A DNA stretch of 64,000 nt, from contig NW_026705905.1 in NCBI RefSeq assembly GCF_029867415.1, positions 1 through 64,000 of the forward strand, written 5' to 3'. A program made the position numbers and the translations under genes. The DNA is from Vicia villosa (Eukaryota; Streptophyta; Magnoliopsida; Fabales; Fabaceae). The notes beneath the pieces were generated by a model. That model was given only the letters and a program-made list of their open reading frames with translations, was not told where the DNA came from and did not search any database. This document shows positions 9,304 through 20,631 of the stretch, one piece after another. Within the stretch, counting starts at the first letter, position 1; every line of letters starts with the position of its first letter.

Positions 9304-11150
9304 ATGGCTGGTGAAGTTCATACAAATCCAACTGCATCTACATCTGGCTCTGCTGAGCAATACAACGGTAACAATGGTTATACTAGACCACCAGTATTTG
9401 ATGGTGAAAACTTTGAATACTGGAAAGATAAACTGGAAAGTTACTTTCTTGGTCTAGATGCTGATCTATGGGATCTTCTGTTGGATGGTTACAAACATCC
9501 TGTTAAAGCTACTGGTGTAAGGCTCACGAGAAGCGAAATGACTGATGATCAAAAGAAAGATTTCAAAAATCATCACAAATGCAGGACTGTTTTGCTAAAT
9601 GCTATCTCTCATGCTGAGTATGAGAAGATATCTAACAGGGAAACGACCCATGACATATATGAGTCCTTGAAAATGACTCATGAAGGAAATGCTCAAGTCA
9701 AGGAGACTAAAGCTCTTGCTCTAATCCAGAAATATGAAGCCTTCAAGATGGAGGATGATGAAGATATTGAGAAGATGTTCTCAAGATTTCAAACTCTAAC
9801 TGCTGGATTGAGAGTTTTGGATAAAGGCTACACCAAGGCTGATCATGTAAAGAAGATTATCAGAAGCTTACCCAGAAGATGGGGTCCAATGGTAACAACA
9901 TTCAAGATTGCCAAGAATCTGAATGAATTTTCTTTGGAAGAGCTTATCAGTGCCTTGAGAAGCCATGAAATAGAGCTGGACGCAAACGAGCCTCAGAAGA
10001 AAGGTAAGTCTATTGCATTAAAATCTAATGTTAAAAATGCACTAACGCTTTTCAGGCTAGAGAAGAAGATCTTGAAGAATCAGAATCTGAAGAAGAAGAT
10101 GAACTGTCCATGATCTCCAGAAGGGTAAACCAACTCTGGAAGAGCAAGCAAAGGAAGTTCAGAGGCTTTAGAAGTTCAAAGAGATTTGAACGAGGAGAAT
10201 CTTCTGGTGACAGAAGATCTGACAAGAAGAAGGCAGTCTGCTATGAGTGCAATGAGCCTGGACATTAAAAGAACGAGTGTCCAAAACTTCAGAAGGAGAA
10301 TCCCAAGAAGAAGTTTCATAAGAAGAAAGGTCTTATGGCAACATGGGATGATTCTGAATCAGAATCAGAATCAGATTCTGAAGGAGAGCAAGCCAACTTT
10401 GCGCTGATGGCTACAGAAGATGATGGATCAGAATCTACATCAGAATCAGATTCTGAAGAGGTATTTTCTGAACTACCTAGAGAAGAGTTAGTTTCCAGTT
10501 TAACAGAACTTCTGGAACTCAAGGCTCATCTTAGTATCAAATACAAAAAGCTGAAAAAGCAGTTTGAATTTGAAACTAAGAAGCTGGAATTGGAAAATTC
10601 TGAACTGAAGGAAAAAGTTTTAAATCTATCCAAAGATAGTGGATCTCCTTCTGAAACAGAAAAATCCATTCCTAGCATGAATCATATTCTAAAAGAATAT
10701 GACTCGAGCTTCAGAAGGTTCTTATCTAGAAGTATTGGCAGAAGTCATCTTGCTTCTATGATATATGGTGTTTCTGGAAACAGAAGGTTTGGTTTTGGCT
10801 ATGAGGGTGATACCTTACATAAATTTGAACCTATTGATGATCTGAAGATCACATACAAGCCATTGTATGATCAGTTCAAATATGGCCATGCACATGATAT
10901 TAGGCTCACTTCACATGCACATAAGTTTAACACTATTCACACCAAGAAGCTTGTGACACATCCTAAGAAATATCATGCTGACAAACCTAAAGAATATCAT
11001 GCTGTTCCTCCTGTTAAATATTTTGCTAAACCCAAGTTCAATCAGAACTTGAGGAGAACTAACAAGAAAGGACCCAAGAAATTGTGGGTACCTAAGGAGA
11101 AGATAATTTTTGTTGCAGATATCCTTGGCGGCAAAGAGGACAGAAAGCAA
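9304..11150 (+). pseudogene. Sirevirus gag (frameshifted)
   Basis: The ATG at 9304 opens a gag with the typical start: residues 30-50 read PPVFDGENFEYWKDKLESY, followed by a UBN2-like helical domain. At about 10030 the frame changes. In the new frame come an acidic ESESEEED stretch and a zinc knuckle (CYECNEPGH, 10239-10265) that is broken by an in-frame TAA (10266-10268) just after its histidine. The long Ser/Glu-rich tail typical of Sirevirus gag follows, with DSESESESDSEGE at about 10350. Near 11150 the frame shifts back to that of the protease. It would have formed the virus-like particle. Confidence 0.9.
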
Positions 11151-11508
11151 AATGTCATGGTACCTGGACTCTGGGTGCTCGCGACACATGACGGGAAGAA
11201 GGTCTACATTCCAAGACCTGGTGCTTAAACCAGGTGGAGAAGACAAGTTTGGAGGAGATCAGAAGGGAAAAATCATTGGCTCTGGAACCATAAGTCTTGG
11301 TAACTCTCCTTCCATAACTAATGTACTTCTTGTTGAAGGATTAACGCATAACTTATTGTCCATAAGTCAATTAAGTGACAATGGTTATGACATAATCTTC
11401 AATCAAAAGTCTTGCAAGGCTGTAAGTCAGAAGGATGGCTCAATCCTATTTACAGGCAAGAGGAAGAACAACATTTATAAGATTGATCTTTCTGATCTTG
11501 AGAAGTAG
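11110..11508 (+). pseudogene. Sirevirus protease and gag-pre-integrase linker
   Basis: The frame contains the retropepsin active site WYLDSGCSRHMTG (11154-11192). Downstream is the conserved GLTHNLLSISQLSDNGY segment that links protease to integrase in Copia elements. It ends at an in-frame TAG (11506-11508) and resumes in the same frame at 11512 with integrase. It normally cleaves the Gag-Pol polyprotein. Confidence 0.9.
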
Positions 11509-12696
11509 AAGGTGACTTGTCTTATGTCTGTTTCTGAGGAGCAATGGGTCTGGCACAGAAGATTAGGACATGCTAGTTTGAGAAAGATTTCTCAGATTAA
11601 CAAACTAAATCTGGTCAGAGGACTCCCAAATCTGAAATACAAATCAGATGCTCTTTGTGAAGCATGTCAAAAGGGCAAGTTCTCCAGACCTGCATTCAAG
11701 TCTAAGAATGTTGTTTCTACCTCAAGGCCGTTAGAACTCTTGCACATTGATCTGTTTGGCCCAGTCAAAACAGCATCTGTCAGAGGGAAGAAATATGGAT
11801 TAGTCATGGTTGATGATTATAGCCGCTGGACATGGGTAAAGTTCTTGAAACACAAGGATGAGTCTCATTCAGTGTTCTTTGAATTCTGCACTCAGATCCA
11901 ATCTGAGAAGGAGTGCAAGATCATAAAGGTCAGAAGTGGTCATGGTGGTGAATTTGAGAACAAATTCTTTGAGGAGTTCTTCAAAGAAAATGGTATTGCC
12001 CATGATTTCTCTTGTCCTAGAACTCCACAGCAAAATGGAGTTGTAGAGCGAAAGAATAGGACTCTATAAGAAATGGCCAGAACCATGATCAATGAAACCA
12101 ATATGGCTAAGCATTTCTGGGCAGAAGCAATAAACACTGCATGTTATATTCAGAATAGAATCTCTATCAGACCTATTCTAAATAAGACTCCTTATGAATT
12201 GTGGAAGAACAGAAAGCCCAACATTTCATATTTCCATTCTTTTGGATGTGTATGTTTTATTCTGAATACTAAAGATCATCTTGGTAAGTTTGATTCTAAA
12301 GCACAAAAGTGTTTCCTTCTTGGATATTCTGAACGCTCTAAAGGCTACAAAGTATACAATACTGAAACATTGATTGTAGAAGAATCAATCAATATCAGGT
12401 TTGATGATAAGCTTGGTCTTGAAAAACCAAAGCAACTTGAGAATTTTGCAGATTTTGATATTGATATATCAGAAGTTGTAGAACCAAGAAGCAAAGCTGC
12501 AGAAGCTGGCAGTCTCAGAAGCACTGAATCAGAAGATCAAGTTGCTGCATCTTTAGAGAATCTCAGGATTTCTGAAGAACCAACAGTCAGAAGATCACCT
12601 AGACTTGCATCAGCTCACTCAGAAGATGTGATCCTTGGAAAGAAAGATGATCCTATCAGAACAAGATCATTTCTAAAGAATGACAATCAGAAGTAG
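11509..12696 (+). pseudogene. Sirevirus integrase with a lost catalytic Asp; RT missing after it
   Basis: The HHCC zinc domain (WHRRLGHASLRK ... LCEACQKGK) is at about 11545-11680. The core has the first Asp in HIDLFGP (about 11743) and the Glu in QQNGVVERKN (about 12027-12055). The middle position reads RSGHGGEF: codon 11938-11940 is Gly where the family has Asp. A TAA interrupts at 12067-12069. The C-terminal part, with the GKFDSKAQKCFLLGYS and RRSPRLA linker motifs, runs to a TAG at 12694-12696. RT should follow but does not. Confidence 0.92.
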
Positions 12697-13097
12697 TGAT
12701 CAGAATCAGAAGGCGTACAGTCTATTCAGGAAAATTACAGCTGTCATCTATTATCTGATGGTGAACACGTGTATGTACGGTTAGTACAAAGCGTGCAGTT
12801 GAAAAGACGCCGACCTAGGTAACTGTGTTAAATCATTTCATTTACCACGTTCTCTCACCTAACGTCACTTTTCAATTAATGAAAATTGATTTCTCTTGAT
12901 TCTGTAACTGTTCTTTTTCTAATCTTATTGCATTTTTTTTAAATCCGTCTCTATATATTCTTTTCAAACCATCTCATATATCTTTTTCGCTCCGTGTCTT
13001 TCTTCTTGCATACTTTCTTTTGTAATCTTCTTAGTCGCTTCTAAAACCCTAACCGAATACCCAAAATTTGTTCTTCCTAGCTGTTCGTTCTGTTTCA
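12697..13097 (+). promoter_or_regulatory. Leader between integrase and env-like ORF; possible internal promoter
   Basis: This non-coding stretch replaces RT-RNase H. It ends in a pyrimidine-rich leader. CTATATATTC at 12951-12960 is a TATA-like box about 140 nt before the env-like ATG, followed by CTTTCTTCTTGC-type tracts common in plant 5' UTRs. This suggests a separate subgenomic promoter for the env-like ORF; that is inference only. Confidence 0.4.
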
Positions 13098-15865
13098 ATG
13101 GCTGCTTCTTCATCTCAAAATGTTGGTTCATCTACTCTTCTCAATATTCAAGATGAAGTTAATCAGGAACTCACTCCAGTTGTTGCGTGCTCCATTCCTA
13201 AGGATAAATTAGAAGTTCTATGTGAACTCATGGTTGATTTTGATAACATTGAAGAAAACGAATTTCATCTCAAAGAAGATATAATTTTTCAAGGATGGAC
13301 TTCGTTGTTTGCTGAGTTCTGTGGACCAGTCTACCCAGATCTTGTCAAGGAATTCTGGGTACATGCAGTTGTCGCCCCTAAATCAATCTTGTCCTTCGTC
13401 CATGGAAAGTTTGTGGTAGTGACTGAGAACATCCTAAGGATGATGTTTGATCTGAGAAACGCTGAAGGAGCTTTTGAAATCGATAAAAGGGTAAATTGGG
13501 AAGATGTTTTATCTACTCTCTACCCAGACATAAATGAAACAAAGAATGTCAAGGACTTGAGAGATCTCTACAAAATCTGGACCAAGATTCTTCTTGGGTG
13601 TTTCTATCACAGGAAAGGGACACATGCTTCTGACTTCATCAACAATGAGCAAAAATACATTCTGTACTGCATTGCCACTAAGAAGAAGGTTGATGCTATC
13701 TACATTATCTTCAACCATATGTAGAAGGCTGTGAAGGAGTCCAGAAATGCCTTCAGAGAAAAAAGCTGTACCATCATTCCGTTTGGTAGAATTATCTCAA
13801 ATCTTCTGGTTCATTCCAAGATTGTTGAGAACCTGGAATCTGAAGGTATTATCAAAGACCTTGCTGTCACAACTGGGGCCTGTCTGAATGCCTTCACTTT
13901 AAAGAAGATGAAAGTGATTAAGGCTATCATTAAGACTCCCCAACCTCTTGCTGGAACAAGAATCAGAAGAGAACCAGTTCTAGCTGAATTTGAAACCTTA
14001 TTCAATAGTGAGGTACCAGAAGTCAGAACTAAGTATCTGAAGTCACAAAAAGAGGATAAAAGTCTTAAAAGATCAAGAGAAAGGTGCTCCAATTATAGTA
14101 AATCGCAAGAAGGAAGAAAGGACCAAAAGAAAGTTTGATCATCCTGCTGCTACCACTGAGAAAGAAGTGGTCCCAGAAGAAGTCATTGCAAAGGTTGTTA
14201 AGGCTGTTTCTGTTGATTTTGAGAAGAATAAGAAGGAAGCTGAGAAAAAGAAGAAGAAGTCAAATAACAATGCTGAGATTGTTGAAGTTGTTGAGAAGAA
14301 GAAAACCAGAAAAAGGAAGTTGATTCTTCAAGAATCTGATGAAGAAAAATGTTGTTCAAGAGGCTGTGAATCAACAGGAAGTTCTGGCGAGCGTCAGAAG
14401 GAAAGAGATCTCTAGTGGCAAAACAAAAATTGTTGAAGAGCCGAAGAGTAAGAAGAAGAAGAAGAAGACTGAGGCTATGGTCAAAGCCCTTCAGAAAGCA
14501 TCCAAAGGTATATGTATTTCTGAACCTGACTCTACTCCTGCTGGTATTTCAAAAGTTGCACCAATAGCGGTTGCCCCTATCCCTGAACCAGAAAAAGACA
14601 CATCAGAATCACCTATAACTGTCCATGTTCTTACACCTCCATCTTCTCCTGTAATCATTCCTTCTTCTCCACCCACCATCAATCCTGTTCTCGATATACC
14701 ACCCCTTCAAACTCTCTTTCCACCTCACACAAATATCTCCATCTCTCAACCTCCTCCCCATGCCAACTTTGAACCCATTCCTTCTACCTCTCAAAACAAC
14801 CATAGTGGTTCTGATCTTCCAACCTCTGCATCACTTGAACAGCTACTCCTTGATTGCAACTACACTCCCAAGCCTCGTCCTGAAGCTGAAGTGGTAGTGT
14901 TAGATTCTGATACTGAAGCAGAATCTTCTTATAGATTGGATAGAGAACCTCAACCTTATTTCATCCCCAATCCTGCCTTTTCAAAAACAAAAATAAAAAC
15001 CCGCCTTGTCTACCCTATTGGTGTAATTTTTGAAAATGTAAAGAGGAATCTCAGAAGTATCTTTGACACCCTCAGAATTGCTGAAAGTTCTGGCTTGAAT
15101 GACGTCGCTATGCGGAAATTCTGGAGAATCTTACGCAGAAAATCAGATGCTCTCTTTATGGAACTTCAGGAAGCCTGTGTAGAAGCTGCTCCACGGCCTC
15201 GTGGAATTCTGAGAAGCTATGAAGACTTCTGGTTTGCCCGTCTCAGAGGAAGACATACCTTGGAAGAAAAGCCCTTTGTGGATGAATTGGAAGTAGCAAG
15301 ACTGGTTGCTGCATTGGAAGCCAATCCTTGCAGGGAGATTGTGGTCTGGATACCTCAATATCCAGTTCTGCTCGGGGATTTCAAAACCCTCTTTGACTTT
15401 CTGAGGGAAAACCCTTCTAATAAAGACCCAAGCTTGGTCATTCCAGAAGTTGTTGACCCACCAGAAGTTGAAGGTCCTTCTGCCCCCAGGAATCTAGCTG
15501 CCATTCTTCAGGCACTTGAGAATGGAGATTCTGAGATTCCAGCTGCAGATTATGGAGATGCTTCTATGCAAGAAGCAGATGTAGAAGATCATGTTGATGA
15601 AACAATTCCTGTTGAGGAAAATCCTGTAAATGATCTGACTATGGAAGTCGCGGATCAGAATGCCATCCATGTGGATAGAAGCTGTGAAGCTTCTTCTGAT
15701 GAACCCTCCCGTCTTGCAAGGACTCTGGAAGTTCTTCAGAAGAACCAGGATGAGCAAAGCTCAGTCAATGATGAGTTTAGAGCTTTCATAGAGAAGCAGA
15801 ATGAGCACAACAATGGGGTTCAAGAGATGCTGGCCAAGATCTTGTCAAGGCTAGGGTCATCTTAG
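13098..15865 (+). pseudogene. Sirevirus env-like / accessory ORF (degraded)
   Basis: A reading region of about 920 codons starts at ATG 13098 (MAASSSQNVG). Its N-terminal globular part (WTSLFAEFCGPVYPDLVKEFW) resembles the putative plant transposon protein domain found in env-like ORFs of Sireviruses. A TAG lies at 13722-13724, and the frame changes near 14130 and 14343. Next come Lys/Glu-rich coiled-coil-like stretches, a Pro/Ser-rich segment (about 14630-14800) and an acidic tail ending with a predicted helix (LARTLEVLQKNQDEQ). I saw no clear signal peptide. The function is unknown; membrane-envelope roles for this ORF class are unproven. Confidence 0.8.
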
Positions 15866-17009
15866 ATTGAGTCTTTGTTGTTTTTTTGTTTTTGCTTTTG
15901 CTGCATCTGCTTTGTGCATCTTGTTTTCCTTCTCTTCGTGTACTTCTGTACTTGTCTGTTTGAACTTCAATGAAAATATCCTTTTTCTTCCGTGTGCTTC
16001 TTTTTGTTTTTATCTGAATCTTTTATGTTTTTGATGATATGACAAAAAGGGGGAGAAATATGTGATAAATGATTTGATTTAATCAGTTGCTTTACTAACA
16101 GAACTTGCAAAGTTCTACACTTTAAGTTGTGTTGTTGCAGGAATCGAAGATTCAAGATCAACATTAGAAGCAACGAGATGAATCAAGTTCTTGGATTCTT
16201 GAAGCAAGCTGAGTGCTATGAAGCTTCAGAATCAGAAGCAAGAAGGAAGAATGTTCACATATTCTGATGATAGAATATGATCTGAAACTGAATGTCTATT
16301 TGTTCTGATACATTCTATATAGCCTATATGGCTCTGATACATATTATGTGTTCTGAAACATATTTTATGTTCTGATTCATTCATGCTGACTTTTTGTCGT
16401 TTAGTTTTGTTCTGTAACATTTCAGGATGTAGAGATGCTCTGATGAAGCTCTGGTACATTCAACAATGTTCTGATACAATCTAGCATGAAGTGATGTAAG
16501 AAGAAATTCAAGCTCTGAAGTTGTCCCAATGGAAGCAAGAATCAGAAGTTGTGAATGTTCTGAAGATCAAAGAAATTCAAGTTCTGAAGCTGTCCGATGG
16601 AAGCAAAAGTCAGAAGCTGTGAATGTTCTGAAGATCAAAGAAATTCAAGTTCTGAAGCTGTCCGATGGAAGCAAAAGTCAGAAGCTGTGAATGTTCTGAG
16701 GATCTAAAGAAATTCAATGTTCTGAAGCTGTCCTATGGAAGCAGAAATCAGAAGTAATGAATGTTCTGAAGATCAAGCACAGTGAACGTCTCTACCGAAA
16801 TAATCAGGGAAGTCTTTTATTATTAAAATTCTTCTAGTATTAATTTCAGGGGAGATTATTCATCTCAGGGGGAGATTGTTAATCTCAGGGGGAGACATAT
16901 TCACATGCTTATGCTATAGCTGTGTAATTTGTCTTTAGCCGTCTGCTCTTTCTGATCGCAAATTCATATCATTTATATATGTTTTTGTCATCATCAAAAA
17001 GGGGGAGAT
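15866..17009 (+). other. Sirevirus 3' region: polypurine tracts and 69-bp tandem repeats
   Basis: Polypurine tracts AAAAAGGGGGAGAAA (about 16043) and three (A/T)CTCAGGGGGAGA blocks (about 16850-16905) precede the canonical AAAAAGGGGGAGAT abutting the 3' LTR. Between them, about 16502-16770, are four imperfect 69-bp repeats with AAGAAATTCAAG, TTCTGAAGCTGTCC(G)ATGGAAGCA and GTGAATGTTCTGAAGATC. Multiple PPT copies are a known Sirevirus trait. Confidence 0.85.
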
Positions 17010-18210
17010 TGTTAGAACAAGATTTGTTCTGATCAATATTCTTAGTTTTGATGATAACAAGGATATGAATTTTGTGTGAGATAATGTGGTACTCTAATAC
17101 ATTGCAATTTCCCTTTCAGGAAATATATAAAGAGTATGCACAAATCAGCGCTCAGAAGCTTTGTCTCAGAAGGTTCAGCATGCAACATCAGAACATGGTC
17201 TGGCAAGACATCAGAACATGGTCAAGGCAGAATCAGAACATGGGTCTATGGAAGCATCAGAAGAACTTGAGATCAGAAGCAGAAGCACTGAAGTTCTCAT
17301 GGTATCACGCTCAGAAGCACTTCAAGGTCAGAAGACAAGAAGATGCTATGCACCAAGCTGTTTGACTCTGATGATATTCAAATATTATATACTCAAACCT
17401 CAGATCAGAAGAAAGTACAGGTGGCAGGCTACGCTGACTGACAAAAGGAACGTTGAAAGCTATTAACGTCAGTAGACACAGCGTGAACAAGGCTCGAGGT
17501 AGTTGACAAAAGCGTGAAACATTAAATGCAATGCTGTACGGAATACGCAAAGCATTAAATGCGCCCAACGGTCATCTTCTCAAACGCCTATAAATATGAA
17601 GTTCTGATGAGAAGCAAGGTTGACGACTTGCTAACAATTAACTTGCTGAAACGCTGTTCAAACTCAAAGCTCAGAAACTTCATCTTCATCAAAGCTCACT
17701 ACATTGCTGTTGTAATATATTAGTGAGATTAAGCTTAAACGTTAGGAGAAATATCACTGTTGTGATTATAGCTTTTCAGAAGCATTTGTAATACTCTTAG
17801 AATTGATTACATTAATTTGTAAGTAACTAGAGTGATCAAGTGTTGATCAGGATACTCTAGGAAGTCTTAGCTTGTGTCTAAGCAGTTGTAATTAGAGTGA
17901 TCACGTGGTGGTCAGGATACTCTAAGAAAGTCTTAGCTTGTGTCTAAGCATTTGTTCCTAGAGTGATCAGGTTGTGATTAGGATACTCTAGAAGACTTAG
18001 TCGTGGGCTAAGTGGAAAACTATTGTAATCTGTTGCGATTAGTGGATTAAATCCTCAGGTGAGGTAAATCACTCTGTGGGGGTGGACTGGAGTAGTTTAG
18101 TTAACAACGAACCAGGATAAAAATAATTGTGCATATTGTTTTTATCGTTCAAGTTTTTAGACTACACTTATTCAACCCCCCCCCCTTTCTAAGTGTTTTT
18201 CTATCCTTCA
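17010..18210 (+). repeat. 3' LTR of the nested Sirevirus (1,201 bp)
   Basis: This is the direct partner of 8011-9217, with the same TATA, the same three 65-bp repeats (about 17825-18013) and the same C-run end. It is 6 bp shorter, mainly because it lacks AAAGGC-type sequence after GCTATTAA. Confidence 0.93.
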
Positions 18211-18215
18211 TAGTT

Positions 18216-20084
18216 TTCAATGAAGCTGAAATGGCTTTCAAGAAAACTGATGATGATGGTCGAAGTGCAGAAGAGCTAGAACAGGTAGAGATTCCTGTTG
18301 AGGTGGAGCATGTTGATGCTGAATTGCATATCCTTGATGAAGTCGAAGAAGAAGCAGAAGATGCTGAGGAAGTTGAGGAAACTAACGATGACTACCTATT
18401 GTCGAGAGATAGGTCGAGAAGAGTCATCAAAGCACCTCAGAGACTTGGGTATGCAGATCTTATAGCTTATGCCTTAATCTCTGCAAGTGAGGTTCTAGAC
18501 GAAGAACCTAGAGACTACAAGGAAGTTATGAGGAGTCAAAATAAGACTGAATGGCTGAAGGCCATGGATGATGAGATGAAATCTCTTCATGATAATCATA
18601 CTTGGGAACTGATCAAAAAGCCTGCTGGGGCAAGGTTAGTCAGCTGTAAATGGATTTTCAAAGTTAAGGAAGGAATTGAAGGAGTGACGTCGAAAAGATA
18701 CAAGGCAAGGTTAGTTGCATGGGGTTTCACTCAGAAAGAAGGTGTCGACTTCAATGATGTGTTTTCTCCTGTTGTGAAGCATAGGTCCATTCGAATGTTG
18801 CTTGCCATGGTGGCACAGTTCGATCTTGAACTGGAACAGATGGATGTGAAGACTGCGTTCTTGTATGGTGATCTAGATGAAACGATCTTGATGAGGCAAC
18901 CTGAAGGGTATGTCGAAAAGGGGAAGGAAGATTATGTGTGCAAGTTAAAGAGATCTTTGTATGGGCTGAAACAATCTCCTCGACAATGGAATAGGAGATT
19001 CAACAAGTTCATGGCACGCATAAGTTTCATTAGAAGTCAGTTCGACCACTGCGCTTACTTCAGATTTTGACCTGGTAATTCATTTGTTATTTTGTTGCTT
19101 TATGTGGATGATATTCTCATAGCAAGCAACAATGTTGAAAATGTGACGAGGGTGAAGGCTGAACTCAATAAGGAGTTCGATATGAAGGATCTGGGAGCTG
19201 CTTCCAGGATTCTTGGAATTGACATTCGAAGAGATAGAAAGAAGTCGAAGTTTTGCTTATCTCAAGAGGCATATCTACGAAAGATTCTCGAAAAATTTGG
19301 TATGTCGAATTCGAAGCCAGTTGTGACTCCAACAAACCCTCAATTCAAGCTGAGTATTGATCAGTGAGCCAGTACTGATGTCGAAAGAGCCTATATGAAT
19401 AGCATCCCATATGCTAATATAGTTGGTTCTTTGATGTATGCTATGGTTTGTACTAGACCCGACATAGCATATGCAGTAAGTCTTGTAAGCAGGTACATGG
19501 CGAACCTTGGAAAGGCTCACTGGCAAGCATTGAAGTGGATTTTAAGATACATAAATGGGTCTCTGAATAGAGTCCTAATTTATGATGGAGCCTTGGGTGA
19601 AGATAGTAAAGCAGTAATAGGAGGATATGTCGACTCTGATTATGCAGGTTGTATGAATTCCAGAAAATCTATTTCTGGATATGTTTTCACTATGTTTGGC
19701 ACTGCAATTAGTTAGAAAGCAACACTTCAGAAGGTTGTTGCTCTATCAACCACTGAAGAGGAGTATATTTCCCTAACTGAAGCTGTGAAAGAAGCATTGT
19801 GGCTTGAAGGTTTTGCGAATGAGCTGAAACTTCAAGGTCGAGGTATCACTGTTAAATGTGATAGTCAAAGTGCAATACACCTGTCGAAGAATTCAGCCTA
19901 TCATGAGCGAACTAAGCACATTGATGTGAGGCTGCATTTTGTCAGAGGAGTAATCGAGCGTGGAGAAGTCCAAGTGCTAAAGGTTTCGACTGAAGACAAT
20001 GCTGCTGATATGATCACCAAGACATTGCCGAGTTGCAAGTTTTTCCACTGTATGCAGTTGATAAAGCTGCATGAAGAAAGCTAG
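18216..20084 (+). pseudogene. Tork-type Copia RT-RNase H, second part of the polyprotein
   Basis: This continues the gag-pol frame interrupted at 8010, starting FNEAEMAFKK. An acidic linker leads to RT (WIFKVK, MDVKTAFLYGDLDE, YGLKQSPRQW, and the catalytic YVDD at about 19098-19112) and RNase H (YVDSDYAG at about 19627, LSKNSAYHERTKHIDVR near 19890). In-frame stops are TGA at 19068-19070, TGA at 19365-19367 and TAG at 19713-19715; no frameshift was found. It ends at TAG 20082-20084, about 40 bp before the 3' LTR. Confidence 0.93.
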
Positions 20085-20126
20085 TTTGTTCCTTGACGTT
20101 GTAGAGTTAGGTCCAAGGTGGAGATT

Positions 20127-20626
20127 TGTGAGATATTGGATTGAACTCTAGTATTGTCAAAGGGTAGCTTCTTGGTTCGACAGTTCAACAGAGTTAAGCA
20201 TGAAGTCGAAGGATTGTTCACATGCTGGTGTCGAAGTGTGCATGCTGTAGTCGAAGATGGGTCTAGCATGCAGATGTCGAAGATGCTAGGGTTGTTAGCA
20301 TGTTAAATTAGGTTTTAGTGTTTAAACCCTAATTTGTTAAGTTAGCTTGTTTATTAAGTTGGCTTGTGTAATGGGCCTTGCTGAAAAAGCCCATTAGTTA
20401 GTATGTTAGGTTTTATTATAAATAGCATACTAGTCTCTCATCATTGCTAAGCTGCAAATCCTAATTTAGGGTGAGAGAGGTTATTTGTTATTCTTGTAAA
20501 CTTGTAATATTGTTTTAAGATAAAGTAAAAGAATAGCAGTTATAACCAATTCTTGTGTTCTTCTTCTTCCTTGTTCTTTATTATTCTCTTTCATTATACT
20601 TTGTTCTTGGTATTGAATTCACAACA
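20127..20626 (+). repeat. 3' LTR of the Tork-type Copia
   Basis: This is the 500-bp partner of 5401-5900, with about seven substitutions seen by eye and no length change. It is followed by the TSD GACAA (20627-20631). Confidence 0.93.
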
Positions 20627-20631
20627 GACAA

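Larger units (their letters stand above)
8011..18210 (+). mobile_element. Sirevirus-type Copia lacking reverse transcriptase, nested in the Tork element
   Basis: LTRs at 8011-9217 and 17010-18210 begin TGTTAGAACAAG and end CCTTCA. The TSD TAGTT is exact (8006-8010 and 18211-18215). The PBS TGGCATCAGAGC (9220-9231) fits initiator tRNA-Met. Before the 3' LTR is CATCAAAAAGGGGGAGAT, and extra polypurine tracts lie further upstream, a recognised Sirevirus trait. The order is gag, protease, integrase, env-like ORF. The whole RT-RNase H region expected after integrase is absent. About twenty LTR differences plus a 6-bp indel were seen by eye, so insertion was fairly recent. Mobilisation must have used enzymes in trans, or RT was lost just before or after insertion. 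Confidence 0.92.
5401..20626 (+). mobile_element. Tork-type Ty1/Copia retrotransposon, split by a nested Sirevirus
   Basis: Two 500-bp LTRs (5401-5900 and 20127-20626) begin TGTGAGATATTGGAT and end AACA, with an exact 5-bp TSD, GACAA, at 5396-5400 and 20627-20631. The primer-binding-site position is 5902-5915 (TTGGTGCGGTGAGC), and a purine tract (AAGGTGGAGATT) precedes the 3' LTR. Domain order is gag, protease, integrase, RT, RNase H, as in Ty1/Copia. The Tork assignment rests on recalled similarity of gag and integrase to Tnt1-like elements. Without the 10,205 bp of nested element plus TSD it is about 5.0 kb, a normal size. I count about seven LTR differences by eye. It is inactive because of nonsense codons and the insertion. 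Confidence 0.95.

Noticed and set aside
13098..15865. A true viral envelope gene
   Set aside because: No convincing signal peptide, transmembrane anchor or fusion segment was seen, and the region matches the accessory ORF class of plant Sireviruses. It is also frameshifted.
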